Part shown: piece after piece, positions 12,224 through 23,976 of the stretch
Layout of the letters: each line of letters opens with the position of its first letter
Position numbering within the stretch: position 1 is the first letter of the stretch
Assembly (NCBI GenBank): GCA_933207985.1
Contig: OW240915.1
Location: 264,093,918-264,157,917, forward strand
DNA from: Pelobates cultripes
Taxonomy: Eukaryota; Chordata; Amphibia; Anura; Pelobatidae
DNA length: 64,000 nt
Direction: 5' to 3'
Position numbers and translations under genes: made by a program
Notes under the pieces: model-generated
What the model saw: the letters and a program-made list of their open reading frames with translations, nothing else
What the model was told of the DNA's origin: nothing
The model's database searches: none

Positions 12224-12684
12224 TGTGACCTTTATGGGCAAAGCAACACAGTCCTTTAGGGTAACAGGTATAGAACAACAGTCTCTTATGCAAAAAGGTG
12301 TGATTTATATACATTGTGCACAAATATCCATGCAGCAATCAGTTTGTTCAAAACTGCAGCAAATCAGAAAGGAAAGTCTACAAACAAAATCCTAGCTCAA
12401 ATTCGAGCACTTACTAAACTTAAAGAAATGTCCCTTACTAAACCAGGGTAATAATCTAAACAAATCAACAAAATAAACATTGGTTTCACCAACCTTTTCT
12501 GGTGCTTGCTCTGCACAGACCTGCTCTCTCTGCAGGTCAGATTGTATCTCCCTCCTTTCTGCTCTGAGCCTTGCCAATTTAAGCCTCAGCAGTTGCAAAT
12601 TGGGCAGGTGAATGAGTACAGGCTATGGAGGATTCTGGATCCTAAATATCTTCCTTCTATTACCCTCCCATAGACTCTGTCACA
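12224..12684. mobile_element. Solo LTR, 461 bp
   Basis: Starts TGTGACC and ends GACTCTGTCACA, giving short inverted TGTGAC/GTCACA ends. ATGC is duplicated on both sides (12220-12223 and 12685-12688), and the CA-rich host sequence continues across the insertion. The size, TG...CA ends and 4-bp duplication fit a solo LTR. Poly-A-signal-like AATAAA occurs at about 12471 on plus and TATATAAAT near 12306 on minus, so the orientation is undecided. No internal coding region remains. Confidence 0.8.
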
Positions 12685-13107
12685 ATGCACACACTGGCAC
12701 ATACACACTCATACACTAACATGTACATACACAGAAACACGCACAACATGTCATAATTGTTATATTTTCAGCCACACTTCTTTTAAAGTACCTTTTATAA
12801 GAAGAAGGGTGGTTCCCTGAGTCCTGTTGGTTAAGACTCATTGGAGTGTGTGACTCCCTGGAGCTGGGTCTCTCTCTTCCTCCCGATACTACAGAGGTCC
12901 AACCACTCTGTTAAGGGGCCACGGCACTGTCTGGGCCCGTTTTCAACAATGCCCAACGGTTGGCTCTAAGTGCATGGGTCACCCAATGGGCCTCCCTAGT
13001 GGGCCCCAGTGCAACCACAGTGGTAGTTCCCCTGCTGTGTGGATGTAAAGTTGTATTTTTGTGGACTTTCAGTGTAAATGCAGGAGTCTATTCATATGTA
13101 ATGTTAG
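12685..13107. other. CA-rich tail, unassigned GC-richer segment, TG-rich restart
   Basis: CA-rich repeats run to about 12750. From 12800 to 13020 is a segment with GGGCCC-rich wording and CCACAGTGGTAGTTCC that resembles a decayed hAT-type terminus. TG-rich sequence resumes at about 13035. Open frames here carry no recognisable domain. Confidence 0.4.
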
Positions 13108-13258
13108 AATGTGTGAATACGGGGGGGGGGGGCGTGGCTTGGAGCTCGACGGGACCGGCCGCATTTATGTGAAGCTCCCGCAGCCCGAGTCTTTAGGGGC
13201 ACAAATAACCGGCACTACCAGCCACCCAACGGCAGCAATCAGCATACTTACCCCCACA

Positions 13259-13817
13259 ATGGCACATAGAAGCAAGGGGAAGACCCCCACAACGGAGAAA
13301 GCCTCCTTCTTCCTCGCACGAGCTCCGGCGGGAAAAAACAGGAAAGACCAGGCCCAAGATGGTGGCGACCAGTGCTCAGGCGAGGTTTCACTCTCCCCCC
13401 CCACCCTCACCGAGCTCAGCCTCAGAGGAAGGCCCCCTCACCGTTGCAGGGATGAGAACCCTGATGGCAGAGCTCTCTGACAAACTGCAGGCAAGCATTA
13501 AAGTGCAGATTCATGAGCTCACCACAGATCTCAGAAAGGAGCTGTTAGAGATTGGGAGCAGGACAGCCCATGTAGAGAAATCACTGGATGACTTTGCAGT
13601 GGCCCATAACAGCCTTGCAGACAAGCTACAAGAACTAGAGACCTCATTAGAGACCCAGAAACGTAAAGTCGCAGATCTGGAAGATAGGTCCAGAAGGAAC
13701 AACCTTCGTTTCAGAGGTATACCAGAATAAATTCAAGCCACAGAACTGCACAAATACCTGACTGACCTGTTCCAGGAGTTAATCCCAGCTACCCACCCAG
13801 ACCTTACTTTCATTAGT
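13259..13817 (+). pseudogene. L1/Tx1 ORF1 (RNA-binding coiled-coil protein), broken
   Basis: ORF1 proteins form trimers that coat the LINE RNA. The start codon at 13259 opens a basic, Ala/Pro-rich N-terminus (MAHRSKGKTPTTEK). A frameshift falls around the C run at 13396-13402. The next frame carries a long coiled coil (MRTLMAELSDKLQASIKVQI onward) ending in DLEDRSRRNNLRFRGIPE, the junction typical of L1 ORF1 before its RRM-like domain. A TAA follows at once (13728-13730). About 30 more residues are readable before a CR1-type fragment cuts the gene near 13818; the rest of the RRM and C-terminal domain are not found. Confidence 0.9.
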
Positions 13818-13818
13818 C

Positions 13819-14365
13819 CCTAGCCTTATCTTATAGTTAGGATAGCCTTATGCCTATCCCACGCATGCTTAAACTCCTTTACTGTGTTAACCTCTACCAC
13901 TTCAGCTGGAAGGCTATTCCATGCATCCACTACCCTCTCAGTAAAGTAATACTTCCTGATATTATTTTTAAACCTTTGTCCCTCTAATTTAAGACTATGT
14001 CCTCTTGTTATGGTAGTTTTTCTTCTTTTAAATATAGTCTCCTCCTTTACTGTGTTGATTCCCTTAATATATTTAAATGTTTCTATCATATCCCCCCTGT
14101 CTCGTCTTTCCTCCAAGCTATACATGTTAAGATCCTTTAACCTTTCCTGGTAAGTTTTATTCCGCAATCCATGAACCAGTTTAGTAGCCCTTCTCTGAAC
14201 ACTCTCTAAGGTATCAATATCCTTCTGAAGATACGGTCTCCAGTACTGTGTACAATACTCCAAGTGAGGTCTCACCAGTGTTCTGTACAATGGCACGAGC
14301 ACTTCCCTCTTTCTACTGCTAATAGCTCTCTCTCTGTAGGGTATTGTATACCGGTGCACATTCTA
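13819..14365 (-). pseudogene. CR1/Rex1-type LINE, 3' end of reverse transcriptase gene
   Basis: A clean minus-strand frame of 177 codons reads YRTLVRPHLEYCTQYW, then DIDTLESVQRRATKLVHGL, RLKDLNMYSLEERRDRGDMI and VVDAWNSLPAEVV. This order is the post-reverse-transcriptase C-terminal region of CR1/Rex1-like LINEs. The polymerase core and endonuclease are absent, as expected for a 5'-truncated LINE copy. It interrupts ORF1 of the surrounding L1. I found no clear target duplication. The long open frame suggests it is younger than the CR1-type copies at 42586 and 49466. Confidence 0.88.
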
Positions 14366-15441
14366 TGGTTTTACTAGAGAGATGCTTATGACACTTATGT
14401 TTCATGCGAGCTGTACACTTTGTTATAATGCGCTAGATTTTAAGGTTAGAACCCGACACTGCCCAATTAGCATGACCGCTCACAAGAATGTATAGCAGTA
14501 AAGCAGAACGCATAGAATTTTATTTTATTTTTTTAAATAAAAAAATGTAAATAAATAAATAAAAAAGGGGGGAGGGAAAGGAAAAAAAATTATTAAAAAT
14601 GAAAATAAAAATAACAATTGTATAGCACTTGAGCATAGTCACGCTTCAAAGCAGAAACCCTTTAGTTGTAGGGCACCTCATACCAAGGCATATACTACGC
14701 CTATGCGACGACTCAAGGTTTCTACATCTACTCCTCTAGGGTCAGAGTAGTACATTCAGCTGTTTATAGCCAACACCCGCTACGATTTGATTGCTAAATA
14801 TCCTAGAAGGGCCCATGTTAGCAAAACACAGACATACCCTGGGACGGACGCCCGCCCAAGGTGGGCATCATACCTAAATACACACTTTATATCCTCGCTT
14901 GAGAGAGATGTCTTATTGTTTAATATTTTCAGGTTTATATGTTTATGTACATGTTTTTCTATGGTCAAGAATTATCTCATGTTTATTTTGCCTCCGTGAC
15001 CTGCGGTCAGCCTTAACACATCTTTAATAGTGGATCACACCACCGTAAGCATGGGCGTATGCCGCAGCACAGTCATGGCATAGGAAATGCTGCCTCACTA
15101 AACCAATGCCTTCCCAGCAGCCCCGACTGGGCCCTAAGACCAGAGTGACTCTATCTACTGTATGGAGACACTCGAAGCCGCCTCCCACTCTGTGTGGGTC
15201 TGGGAGAACCAGACCACACTGTTGCTCAGACTTGCTGAGCGTTTTCTCACCTGCAGTTGTGGGATTTTTCCCTCCTCCTATAGTTTCCCCCCCCCCCCCC
15301 ACTACCACCCGGCATCACCAATTCCACCAAAGAGGACATGTAGTCCTATGTTGAAATGCTACGACAAGAGCCGAATACTCCACATAGCACCAACCACAGG
15401 GACACCATTCCTCTGGACCACAACCGCAGCAATCATACACT
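14366..15441. other. Between the nested CR1 fragment and L1 ORF2
   Basis: This should be the rest of L1 ORF1 and the spacer before ORF2, but I cannot read ORF1 protein in it, so part was deleted or replaced. It includes an A/T-rich tract near 14515-14620 and a run of C at 15287-15300. Small frames such as 15106-15354 have no family signature. Confidence 0.4.
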
Positions 15442-16625
15442 TTGAAAATTACGACCCTTAATGTCAAGGGGCTTAACACCCCCAGTAAACGGAGTCTCCT
15501 ACTCAGAGACCTGAAAAAAAAGAGGGTTGACATTGCATGTGTCCAGAAGACCATACTCCGAGTATATATAACAAATACTACCCGACCCAGTTCCACACCC
15601 TTTCTGATAACCAAAACTAAAGGAGTCTCAATTTTCATCCATAAAGACACGTCCCTTACACTCTATAGAAAAATCAGAGATCATAAGGGCAGGTTTATCG
15701 TCCTCGTGGGCATGTTTAATAACGCAATGTATACCCTGGCTGCGGCGTATTTTCTTAATGTAGAAACCAAACGCTACCTTCAAACTCTCCTCCTCACCAT
15801 AGATGAGGTTAAGACAGGGGGCCTGATCCTATGTGGGGATTTTAACTTTATCCAACTGCCAACCTTAGACACGACAGCCCGCCCCACGGGTAGGAGGAAA
15901 TCACACATAGCCGACACATGTAAAGCTATAGCCAAAGTACTGGCACAACACGGACTATATGATGCCTGGTGAACATTACACCCCACACAGGCTGACTACA
16001 CTTTTCACTCAAAAGTCCACAACACATATACCCGAATAGACACTTTTTTCTTAGACAATGCCACACTAGCGCAATTAAGGGAATACAGAAACAGAAAGTA
16101 ATAGACGCTCTCTATAACACAATGAATAAGTGAGGGCTGCTGTATACAATACAAGGATTCCCAAGACCTTGTGTGACAGTAAAGTAAAAAACAGAATAAA
16201 GCGTATACTGTGACCAAGATCATACGTACATACAATTGTAGTAAGGGAGTCTGGTTGAGGACCTCAGAATAAAAAAAACAGACAATAAAAGTGCAGTACA
16301 ATTTTTAACAAAGTAAGAAATATTAAATTGATAACTGTAGGAGAACCACTCACATTTGCGAGAGCTATATAAGAGCTCTGCTTTATAGCGCCTGAATGGT
16401 ATGATAAAAATTGTACTGCACTATTATTGTCTGTTTTTTTATTCTGAGATCCTCAACCAGCCTCCCTTACTACAATTGTATGTACGTATGATCTTGGGCG
16501 CAGTATACGCTTTATTCTGTTTTTTGCAATTAAGGGAATGCAGGATAGGGGAAATCACATGGTCGGACCATGGCCCAGTACACCTACACCTACACGATAA
16601 CTTTCAATCCAGAGGGCGAGGGTAA
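15442..16625 (+). pseudogene. L1/Tx1 ORF2 endonuclease domain, inactivated
   Basis: The APE-type endonuclease nicks target DNA to prime LINE insertion. The open part starts MKITTLNVKGLN. The catalytic Glu motif, normally QET, reads VQKT, a Glu-to-Lys change that should abolish nicking. GDFN (near 15835) is intact. After DAW a stop follows (15970-15972), then TRIDTFFLDN is readable to about 16060. A 441-bp fold-back splits the domain at 16084, and reading resumes with EITWSDHGPV (near 16550), the final Asp-His motif. So order and motifs are those of L1 ORF2, with one catalytic residue lost and one insertion. Confidence 0.9.
16085..16525. mobile_element. 441-bp fold-back insertion in L1 ORF2
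   Basis: The insertion is flanked by the direct repeat GCAATTAAGGGAAT (16071-16084 and 16526-16539), extendable to 18 bp with one mismatch, and removing it restores the endonuclease frame. Inside, 16186-16306 and 16405-16525 are inverted copies of about 120 bp, with five mismatches and one indel by eye, separated by a 98-bp loop. A 100-bp unpaired left arm precedes them. Both arms translate to similar peptides on opposite strands, which is a by-product of the inversion. The long target duplication suggests LINE-style insertion; the inverted arms also recall Penelope terminal repeats. Family unknown. Confidence 0.8.
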
Positions 16626-19146
16626 TTGCGCCTTAACGAATCGCTCTTGTCAGAGGCTGCCTTTAGAGATTCGATCCAGACCTCACTGACGGAATACTTC
16701 CAAACGAATGGGACAGGGCAGGTCACAGACAGCATGGTGTGGAGCCCATAAGGCTTTTTATTAAGAGGTCCTCCTATCTTAAGAGGAGAAATCAGCTCAC
16801 GCTACTAGATGCTTACAAAGTCAGCATGAAGTCAGTACGAAAAATAAAGCCCAACCCACGCAAGCGTACTTAAACCAAATAAACGACCTGCAGACGACCA
16901 TTACCAAACTACAGGTGGACAGAACAAACGGTCTTCTTCATAAGCTTAGGGCCACCACGTACCACACCTCCGGCAAACCCATCAAACACCTAGCAGCACG
17001 GCTCAGGGCTAGATCGACCCAATGTAAAATATCCCACATAATAGATGACAACGGCAATAAACACATAGACCCACAAACAATCAGTAACACATTTGAACCT
17101 TTTACTCTAATTTATATAACCTCCACATCGATGACACTAGGCCTCACGCTCAACCCAATACCTAGCAGACATTACACTGCCCAAACTGATGGAGGGCCAC
17201 TGTCAGGCCCTACTACAACCCATTACTGTACAAGAAATCATCAATACTATTAAGCAGCTCCCCTTGGGGAAGTCTCCAGGAGCATATGGACTCCCCAATG
17301 CTTACTATAAGGAGTTCGGAGCCACACTGGCGCCACAACTCCTAAAAATGTACCAGCAGATGGCAATTACCGGTAGCCTGCCTCCTGAAGTATTATTAGC
17401 CACGATAGTAACAATCCCCAAACCTGACAAATCCCCGGACCTGTGCAAGAACTACAGACCTATTTCCCTACTCAACACGGATGCAAAAATCTACACAAAA
17501 ATCCTTGCGAATAGAATGAGCACAAGCCTACCACACTTGATACATGATGACCAGACGGGTTTCGTGAGGGGCAGACAGGGCTTAGACAACACCCGAAAAT
17601 TGGCCCTGGCGCAGAGGGAGCTTGGGAGGCCTGGACAAGGGGGTCTCCTCCTAGCGCTGGACGTAGAGAAGGCCTTTGACCGCCTCGGCTGGGTCTTCCT
17701 GAAACAGGTTTTGGAGAAATTTGGATTCCCCCCACAAATAATCAGACAAATCTTTGCACTCTATTCCTCACCATCGGCACAGGTAAATCAAGCAGGTTTC
17801 CTGTCTCCCACTTTTCCGATTACCAATGGAACAAAACAGGGGTGCCCCCTATCTCCGCTTTTATACGTCCTCGCACTAGAACCCCTCTTGCACCGCATCC
17901 GCTCAAATGAGAAGATACAGGGAATACATCTAGGGGACAAGTAGATTAAAATTAGCGCATACGCAGACGACGTACTACTGTACGTAACAAACCCACTAGA
18001 CTCCCTACCTACACTAATGCAGATAATATACACCTATGGACAGTTCTCATACTATTTAGTTAATGCGGCCAAGACACAGGCCCTGTCTATGGGCATCCCT
18101 GCCCCGGTATTACGCACCCTCACACACACATACCACTTTGACTGGAGAACTGAATCCATATGCTACCTAGGCCTGACAATCACTAAAAATCTTGCAAACC
18201 TTATGCCATACCCTACATCATTCCCACATTTAATGCCCTACCATGGCACCGAGGAGGCGCAACGCACCTTTACCACCTATTTGATGCCCATAAACTACTA
18301 GACTACACGAGCCTAGCCGACAAATACGCACTCCCACAGTCCTCGCAGTACTCGTACTTCCAGCTACACTCTTATATCTCTAAAGAAGCAAAACATTTCT
18401 TAGACACATCTAGAGATGCTAATAGGTTAACTGCATGGGAACAAATGTGTATAACTGCAAGATTACTATCTCAATGTAAACTGATCTCCATGTGTCTCAG
18501 CTCCATAACAAAACACAACCACTTCTCCACCACAAAATATGCCCAACAATGGGAGAGCGATCTAGGCTGTGCAGTGCCACCCACATCCTGAGACACTGTC
18601 CTGTCCGACCCTCTCAAGCTACTAAAATCCACCTCTCACATTGAACAACACCATAAAATGTTATACCGGTGGTACTTAGTGCTGACCAGACTGCACAAGA
18701 TCTTTCCCTCCACCTCACCACTTTGCTGGAGATGCCACGCAGCAGAGGGCTCAATGCACCATTTATGGTGGAGCTGACCACGGCTACATCCTTATTGGAC
18801 TGAAGTCCATGCATTGATCCGAGAAGCCACACAAAGCTCTCCTCCATTCACCCCACAGGTGTGCCTACTCTTGGTTCTCCCTAGAGAAAATCCCCAACAC
18901 GCTAGAAAGTTGACCTTACACATAGCTTTGACGGTGCAGCAATTGATAGCAAGCAGATGGAAGTCCACGATCCTTCCCAAGAAGGAAAACCTCTTAGAGG
19001 AATTGCATAAGCAGTGGATTTACGAAACCTCCTACATGTCCCTCTTCCCCCCCTCTATGCTCTATAGGAAAACTTGGGAGCTTTGGCAAACATGGAGATC
19101 TGGTAAAGTACCAGGTAAAGCACCAGGGGCTGTACCTCGCAAATAA
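16626..19146 (+). pseudogene. L1/Tx1 ORF2 reverse transcriptase and C-terminal domain
   Basis: After a frameshifted linker (16640-17250), a 251-codon frame from 17189 carries the polymerase blocks in order: PKPDKSPDLCKNYRPISLL, DDQTGFVRGRQ, LALDVEKAFDRLGW (motif A Asp) and GTKQGCPLSPLLYVLALEPL (motif B). A TAG at 17942 interrupts the chain just before AYADDVLLYV, so the catalytic YADD itself is conserved but out of reach. Further shifts follow; the C-terminal region (CWRCHAAEG near 18727, then 18814-19146) resembles the L1 carboxy domain. The enzyme would copy LINE RNA at a nick. The gene is dead but well enough preserved to classify. Confidence 0.93.
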
Positions 19147-19485
19147 GCTGCAATGTCCTTAACACACCCAAGTTGCAAATGCTTACTCACACCCCCACAG
19201 CCACCCATGGGATGCTGATGCTGATATGTTGTTATGTGTCGTGTGACATGCTATTGTGGGGACATATTGTCACTCTGAACTGGAAATAATGTGGATCTAA
19301 TGTTACTAAAAATGCTTGTCTGTATCAACCTGTGATCGCCCCCTCTCTCCCCCCTCTTCCTCTGTTATGTACCCTCCCCCTGTAAAAAATTTAATCTCAT
19401 TAACTATAATCCAATTCTTTTCTGTACCCTGAATACGTTGCTTACTGATAAAATAAATAAAATTTGTCAAATTTAAAAAAAAAAA
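19147..19485 (+). other. 3' untranslated region and poly-A tail of the L1
   Basis: Non-coding tail with AATAAATAAAATTT (19451-19464) followed by an A-rich end (19474-19485). The second copy of the 12-bp target duplication begins at once after it. Confidence 0.8.
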
Positions 19486-19497
19486 ATGTGTGAATAC

Positions 19498-19820
19498 TTG
19501 GGTGCACTTGAATTGTATTCCAGTGGGTATTTGAATGCTGGGTTCTACATGTTTAGAATGTCAGTTTGTATACATGTGTAAATGTTGGAGTCCGTGTGTG
19601 GAAAATGTGAGTGTATGATGGTGACCGTTTGTGTATGATTAGAAGGCTGAAGAGTAATTATGTGAATGCAGGGTTTTAGTTTTAACACCGTGTGTGTTGA
19701 AATATATACATATACACATATACACACATCCATACATATACTGACACATGCACAGATACACACATTGACATATTGACACACACACGGATACACATACTGA
19801 CACATTCATACAAACATATA
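19498..19820 (+). repeat. TG-rich to CA-rich switch, right of the L1
   Basis: TG-rich wording continues from the left side of the L1 to about 19690, then flips to CA-rich (ACATATACACA, CACACACGGATACACA). This repeats the polarity change seen at 11690. Confidence 0.6.
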
Positions 19821-20157
19821 TTGCACCACCCTCCCACCATTGTGTGTAAAGGGCAGGTAATTGATAATCAAACCTTAACAAATAGCAACCACTTTCTTAA
19901 TTAACAGAAAGGTCTATCAAGAAACAAGTTTGAGACACCGCTGAACATCTATAAAAGAAAATGTAGCCACACATAGTGAAGTACGCTTAAGAAAGTAGCA
20001 CAGTATGTGTTAATTAGTATGCACTCGCAAGATCCTGTAAATAAAAATGTCTCCCCTTGGATGAATTGGGGGGCTGAAACCACCTTTCTTTTTCACTCTA
20101 CTGAGGATGGGTTCCAATTTGTTTAATAATTTTACTTTAAAAAACTATAATTGTAAA
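19821..20157. other. Unassigned AT-rich sequence
   Basis: No gene or clear repeat recognised. Confidence 0.45.

Positions 20158-21027
<870 letters not shown>

Positions 21028-21070
<43 letters not shown>
21028..21070. repeat. (TA)n microsatellite, 43 bp
   Basis: Pure AT dinucleotide run at the left edge of the Penelope-like element. Confidence 0.95.
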
Positions 21071-21074
<4 letters not shown>

Positions 21075-23430
21075 ACAAAGAAAAGAGATCCACTCTGCGG
21101 TCTTCCAATAATAAATGGGTATTTAATCCATATAAGGGGTTACATATATATCCGATCAACTTTTTGACCCGTTTGGGTTTTCCTCAAGATCAATATGTTA
21201 ACAAAAACTGTATCTATATATAAGAAAAATTTAAGTGTACTCACCAATGTTGTCAGAATCCCTCAACCTCTCCCTGTAGACCCAGAAGTGAGTGCAATAG
21301 GTCATGTGATGTATCTAAACGTGATAGCGTGATGCGTGGTTATTAAGATACCGATAAATATACACATTAAAGTATCGGCACAGCATTATCCGTGGAAACT
21401 GCACGTTGTATAGGAGCGACTGAAATTTCATGCAAATCTTTATATTAAGAGTGTGTCATTTATTCAACCTCACCAATAGTCTCATAAAATAAAACGTAAT
21501 AGTGTCAACCATGCTAAAACACTACAAAATATATGTGACAAAATCATGAACAATCTGTGTAAATCATCTCCATGAGAAAGCAAAGCCCAGAATTAAGTGT
21601 ATAAAGAAATAAGCATTAAAAACATTCAGATGCTATGGAAAGAGTCACTGTTATCCAATTGTACCACAAATATCAAAGAGAGATTTGTCGCCAATTAAAT
21701 GACACCAATACGTATGCTTAGCTCACTTTTGATCCGGTGTCAAAATTCCAGAAAATAATTAAAAACCATATTGATCTAGGGGTACAATGTGAGTACCTGG
21801 ATATGAAAACAGCTCAATGCTTATTTGTTAAACATCCTAAATACCCAGTGATGTACACATTACCCAAGATTTATAAAGACCCGCAAAACCCTCCGGGAAG
21901 AACTATAGTGTCAGCCAGAGAAAGTCTCCTAGAACCGATTGCCAAATATATTGACACCTTTATCAAGGAAAGTGGCATGGCACTCCCTACCTGCCTACGA
22001 GACACATAAGACTTCATTATTACTATAGAAGGAAAAATTCCTCCTTTTAACTATGGATGTCCAGAGCCTGTACAATATCATACCATATGGTGATGGTGTG
22101 CAGGCTTTAAGGAATCAAAACTAAATGAAGGACCTCCCATCAAATATCTCATGGAGTTCTTACTTACTTTTTATTCTCTTTAATGCAATTACTTTAAGCT
22201 TGAAAATCAATTCTTTCTCCAACTCTCAGGGACGGCTATGGAAGCGGCCATGACACCATCGTATGCCAATACATTTATGTACATATTTGAGCGTACATAT
22301 ATCTTGCAGAAATATGTTTGTGGATGATATCTTTTTGATTTGGACAGGTATGTCTGAGGAATTAGAACAAATGATAATGGACATCAACCAATCACCATCA
22401 CCCGTGATGTTGAGTACTAATTGGGACCAACATTCAATATAAGTTTTGGATGTAACAATTTATAAGAAACACAAAAAATTGGGTTATGCCTTGTATCGCA
22501 AACAAACAGACCGTAATCCCCTATTAATGGCATCAAGCTTCCATCCGCAACAATTTAAAAAATCCTTACCTATATCTCAATTTTTAAGAGTATTTAGGTA
22601 CAACAGTGAGTCCGATAATAAAGACACTAAATTAACGTAGATGTGGAACAGATTTAGAGTTAGAGGAAACAGCACAAAACAGAGCCAGGAAGATTTGGAA
22701 TCTGGAAGTATGAAACAAGAGGACCTGAAAAGAACCTTTAGATCCCAAGATATATGTACCAATAACATTTCATACAGGTACACCCAAATCAGAGAATCTA
22801 TCAATGAACACTGGAGACTACTACATTCAGACAAATCGCTATCAAAAATGTTTCAAGGACCACCTGTGATAAGCTATAGGAGGAGGAGGAATTTGAAGCT
22901 GGTCAGGAATTTTGACATGCTGGTCAGGAAGGATCCGCTACAATGTTATCACAAACCTATGAAGATTCTAAAGAAGGGATGTTTTAGATGCAGTGGATGT
23001 GTGACATGTAGTCACATGGTCAGTGGAACGACATTTGCACATCCTCATACTAGTCAGAGAATTAACCTATCTCAATATATTACATGCACCACTGACCATG
23101 TGATATACATGATCACTTGTCCCTACAGTCTATCATATGTTAGGAAAACAAATCTCACACTTAGAGATTGAATATGCGGCCACCGATCCACCATCACTAC
23201 TGCCTTCTGAGACCAATATAGTGACAAACCAGTGGCAAAGCACTTTCTTACCATGGAACACAGACTACCTACCCTACGATTCATAGTGATTGACCATATC
23301 CCCCCATTACCCAGATCGAAAATGCTGCTACAGCGTGAAGCACGATGGATATACCGGTTGGACACTGTAGCTCCCAGGGAACTCAATGAAAATATAGTAT
23401 ACTCTATGTTTTTGTGAATGAATACAGCTT
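21071..23430 (+). mobile_element. Penelope-like element A
   Basis: A terminal-repeat-like left part (21085-21190: ATCCACTCTGCGGTCTTCC, GACCCGTTTGGGTTTTCCTC) is followed by a single decayed gene for reverse transcriptase plus GIY-YIG endonuclease. No second terminal repeat is obvious on the right, where sequence runs into DIRS element A. Two other Penelope gene remnants in the window (32461, 58130) lie on the opposite strand. Confidence 0.85.
21630..23417 (+). pseudogene. Penelope-like reverse transcriptase / GIY-YIG endonuclease
   Basis: Penelope proteins copy their RNA at telomere-like or nicked ends and cut DNA with a GIY-YIG nuclease. Upstream of the first long frame, REICRQLNDTNTY and LTFDP are readable; then MYTLPKIYKDPQNPPGRTIV (near 21855) is the conserved finger block. 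After frameshifts in 22010-22440, TAMEAAMTPSYAN and FVDDIFLIW (catalytic Asp pair, near 22320) follow, then YALYRKQTDRNPLL and SSFHPQQF. The C-terminal part has GCFRCSGCVTCSHM, a Cys-rich motif, and a GIY-YIG remnant in which the usual YVGKT reads YVRKT. LLQREARWIYRLDTVAPREL closes the protein. Multiple stops make it inactive. Confidence 0.9.
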
Positions 23431-23575
23431 TAACGGTCCGTAGACTCTGCCTTGTACATACTTTATTTGAGAAACCCCTTGATACCTTACCATATTGTTT
23501 AAGTGGTTAGGCCCTTAAGATATATTTTAATTTTTCTCCATGGGGCGAACAAAATACCCAATTTATTCATGTATT

Positions 23576-23950
23576 TTTGTAGTCTGGGACAAGCTGTAAT
23601 AATAAATACAATAATATATAATAAGAAGTAAACACCAGTTGGTTGTGGTGTGCCAGAAACCGACGTATGGGGTAGGCCTGTAATAAAAGAGGACCCACCC
23701 ATTGAATTGAATAAAAAGGGCAGAGGTGGGAGGGATGAACCCAGCGATGTCGGTCCTATCCTGGACGGTGCCTGAGTTTTTGTAGCCGGGTAACCCCTCC
23801 TACAGTTACAGGCTACACCTTCATATTTGTAGTCGGGGACATAAGCCATAATAATGAATACAATAATATATAATTATAAGTAAGCACCAGTTGGTTGTGA
23901 TGTGCCGGAACCGACGTATGGGGTAGGCCTGTAATAAAAGAGGGCAAAAA
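23576..23950 (-). repeat. Duplicated 3' terminal segment of DIRS element A
   Basis: TTTGTAGTC(T/G)GGGACA and GTAGGCCTGTAATAAAAGAG occur twice, about 250 bp apart (23578-23693 and 23829-23943). The same GTGGTGTGCCG...GTAGGCCTGTAA wording closes DIRS element B at 34410-34470. It is thus part of the family's 3' terminus, here tandemly duplicated. Confidence 0.7.
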
Positions 23951-23976
23951 GTAGATGTAAACAAATCAAATTAAAT

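Larger units (their letters stand above)
13121..19485 (+). mobile_element. L1/Tx1-type LINE, near full length with nested insertions
   Basis: The element starts with a run of 12 G, carries an ORF1 with a coiled coil, an ORF2 with endonuclease and reverse transcriptase, and ends with AATAAATAAAATTT and a poly-A tail. ATGTGTGAATAC directly precedes the G run (13109-13120) and directly follows the poly-A (19486-19497). This is the target duplication expected of target-primed reverse transcription, and it lies in the TG-rich satellite. Two insertions lie inside: a CR1-type fragment (13819-14365) and a fold-back (16085-16525). Several stops and frameshifts make it inactive. Confidence 0.93.

Noticed and set aside
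15024..15461. Overlapping frames of 80-100 codons before L1 ORF2
   Set aside because: They cross a poly-C run and occur on both strands; no L1 motif until 15442.
16005..16625. Two similar peptides on opposite strands (LLQLYVRMIL)
   Set aside because: They are translations of the two inverted arms of the fold-back insertion, not genes.
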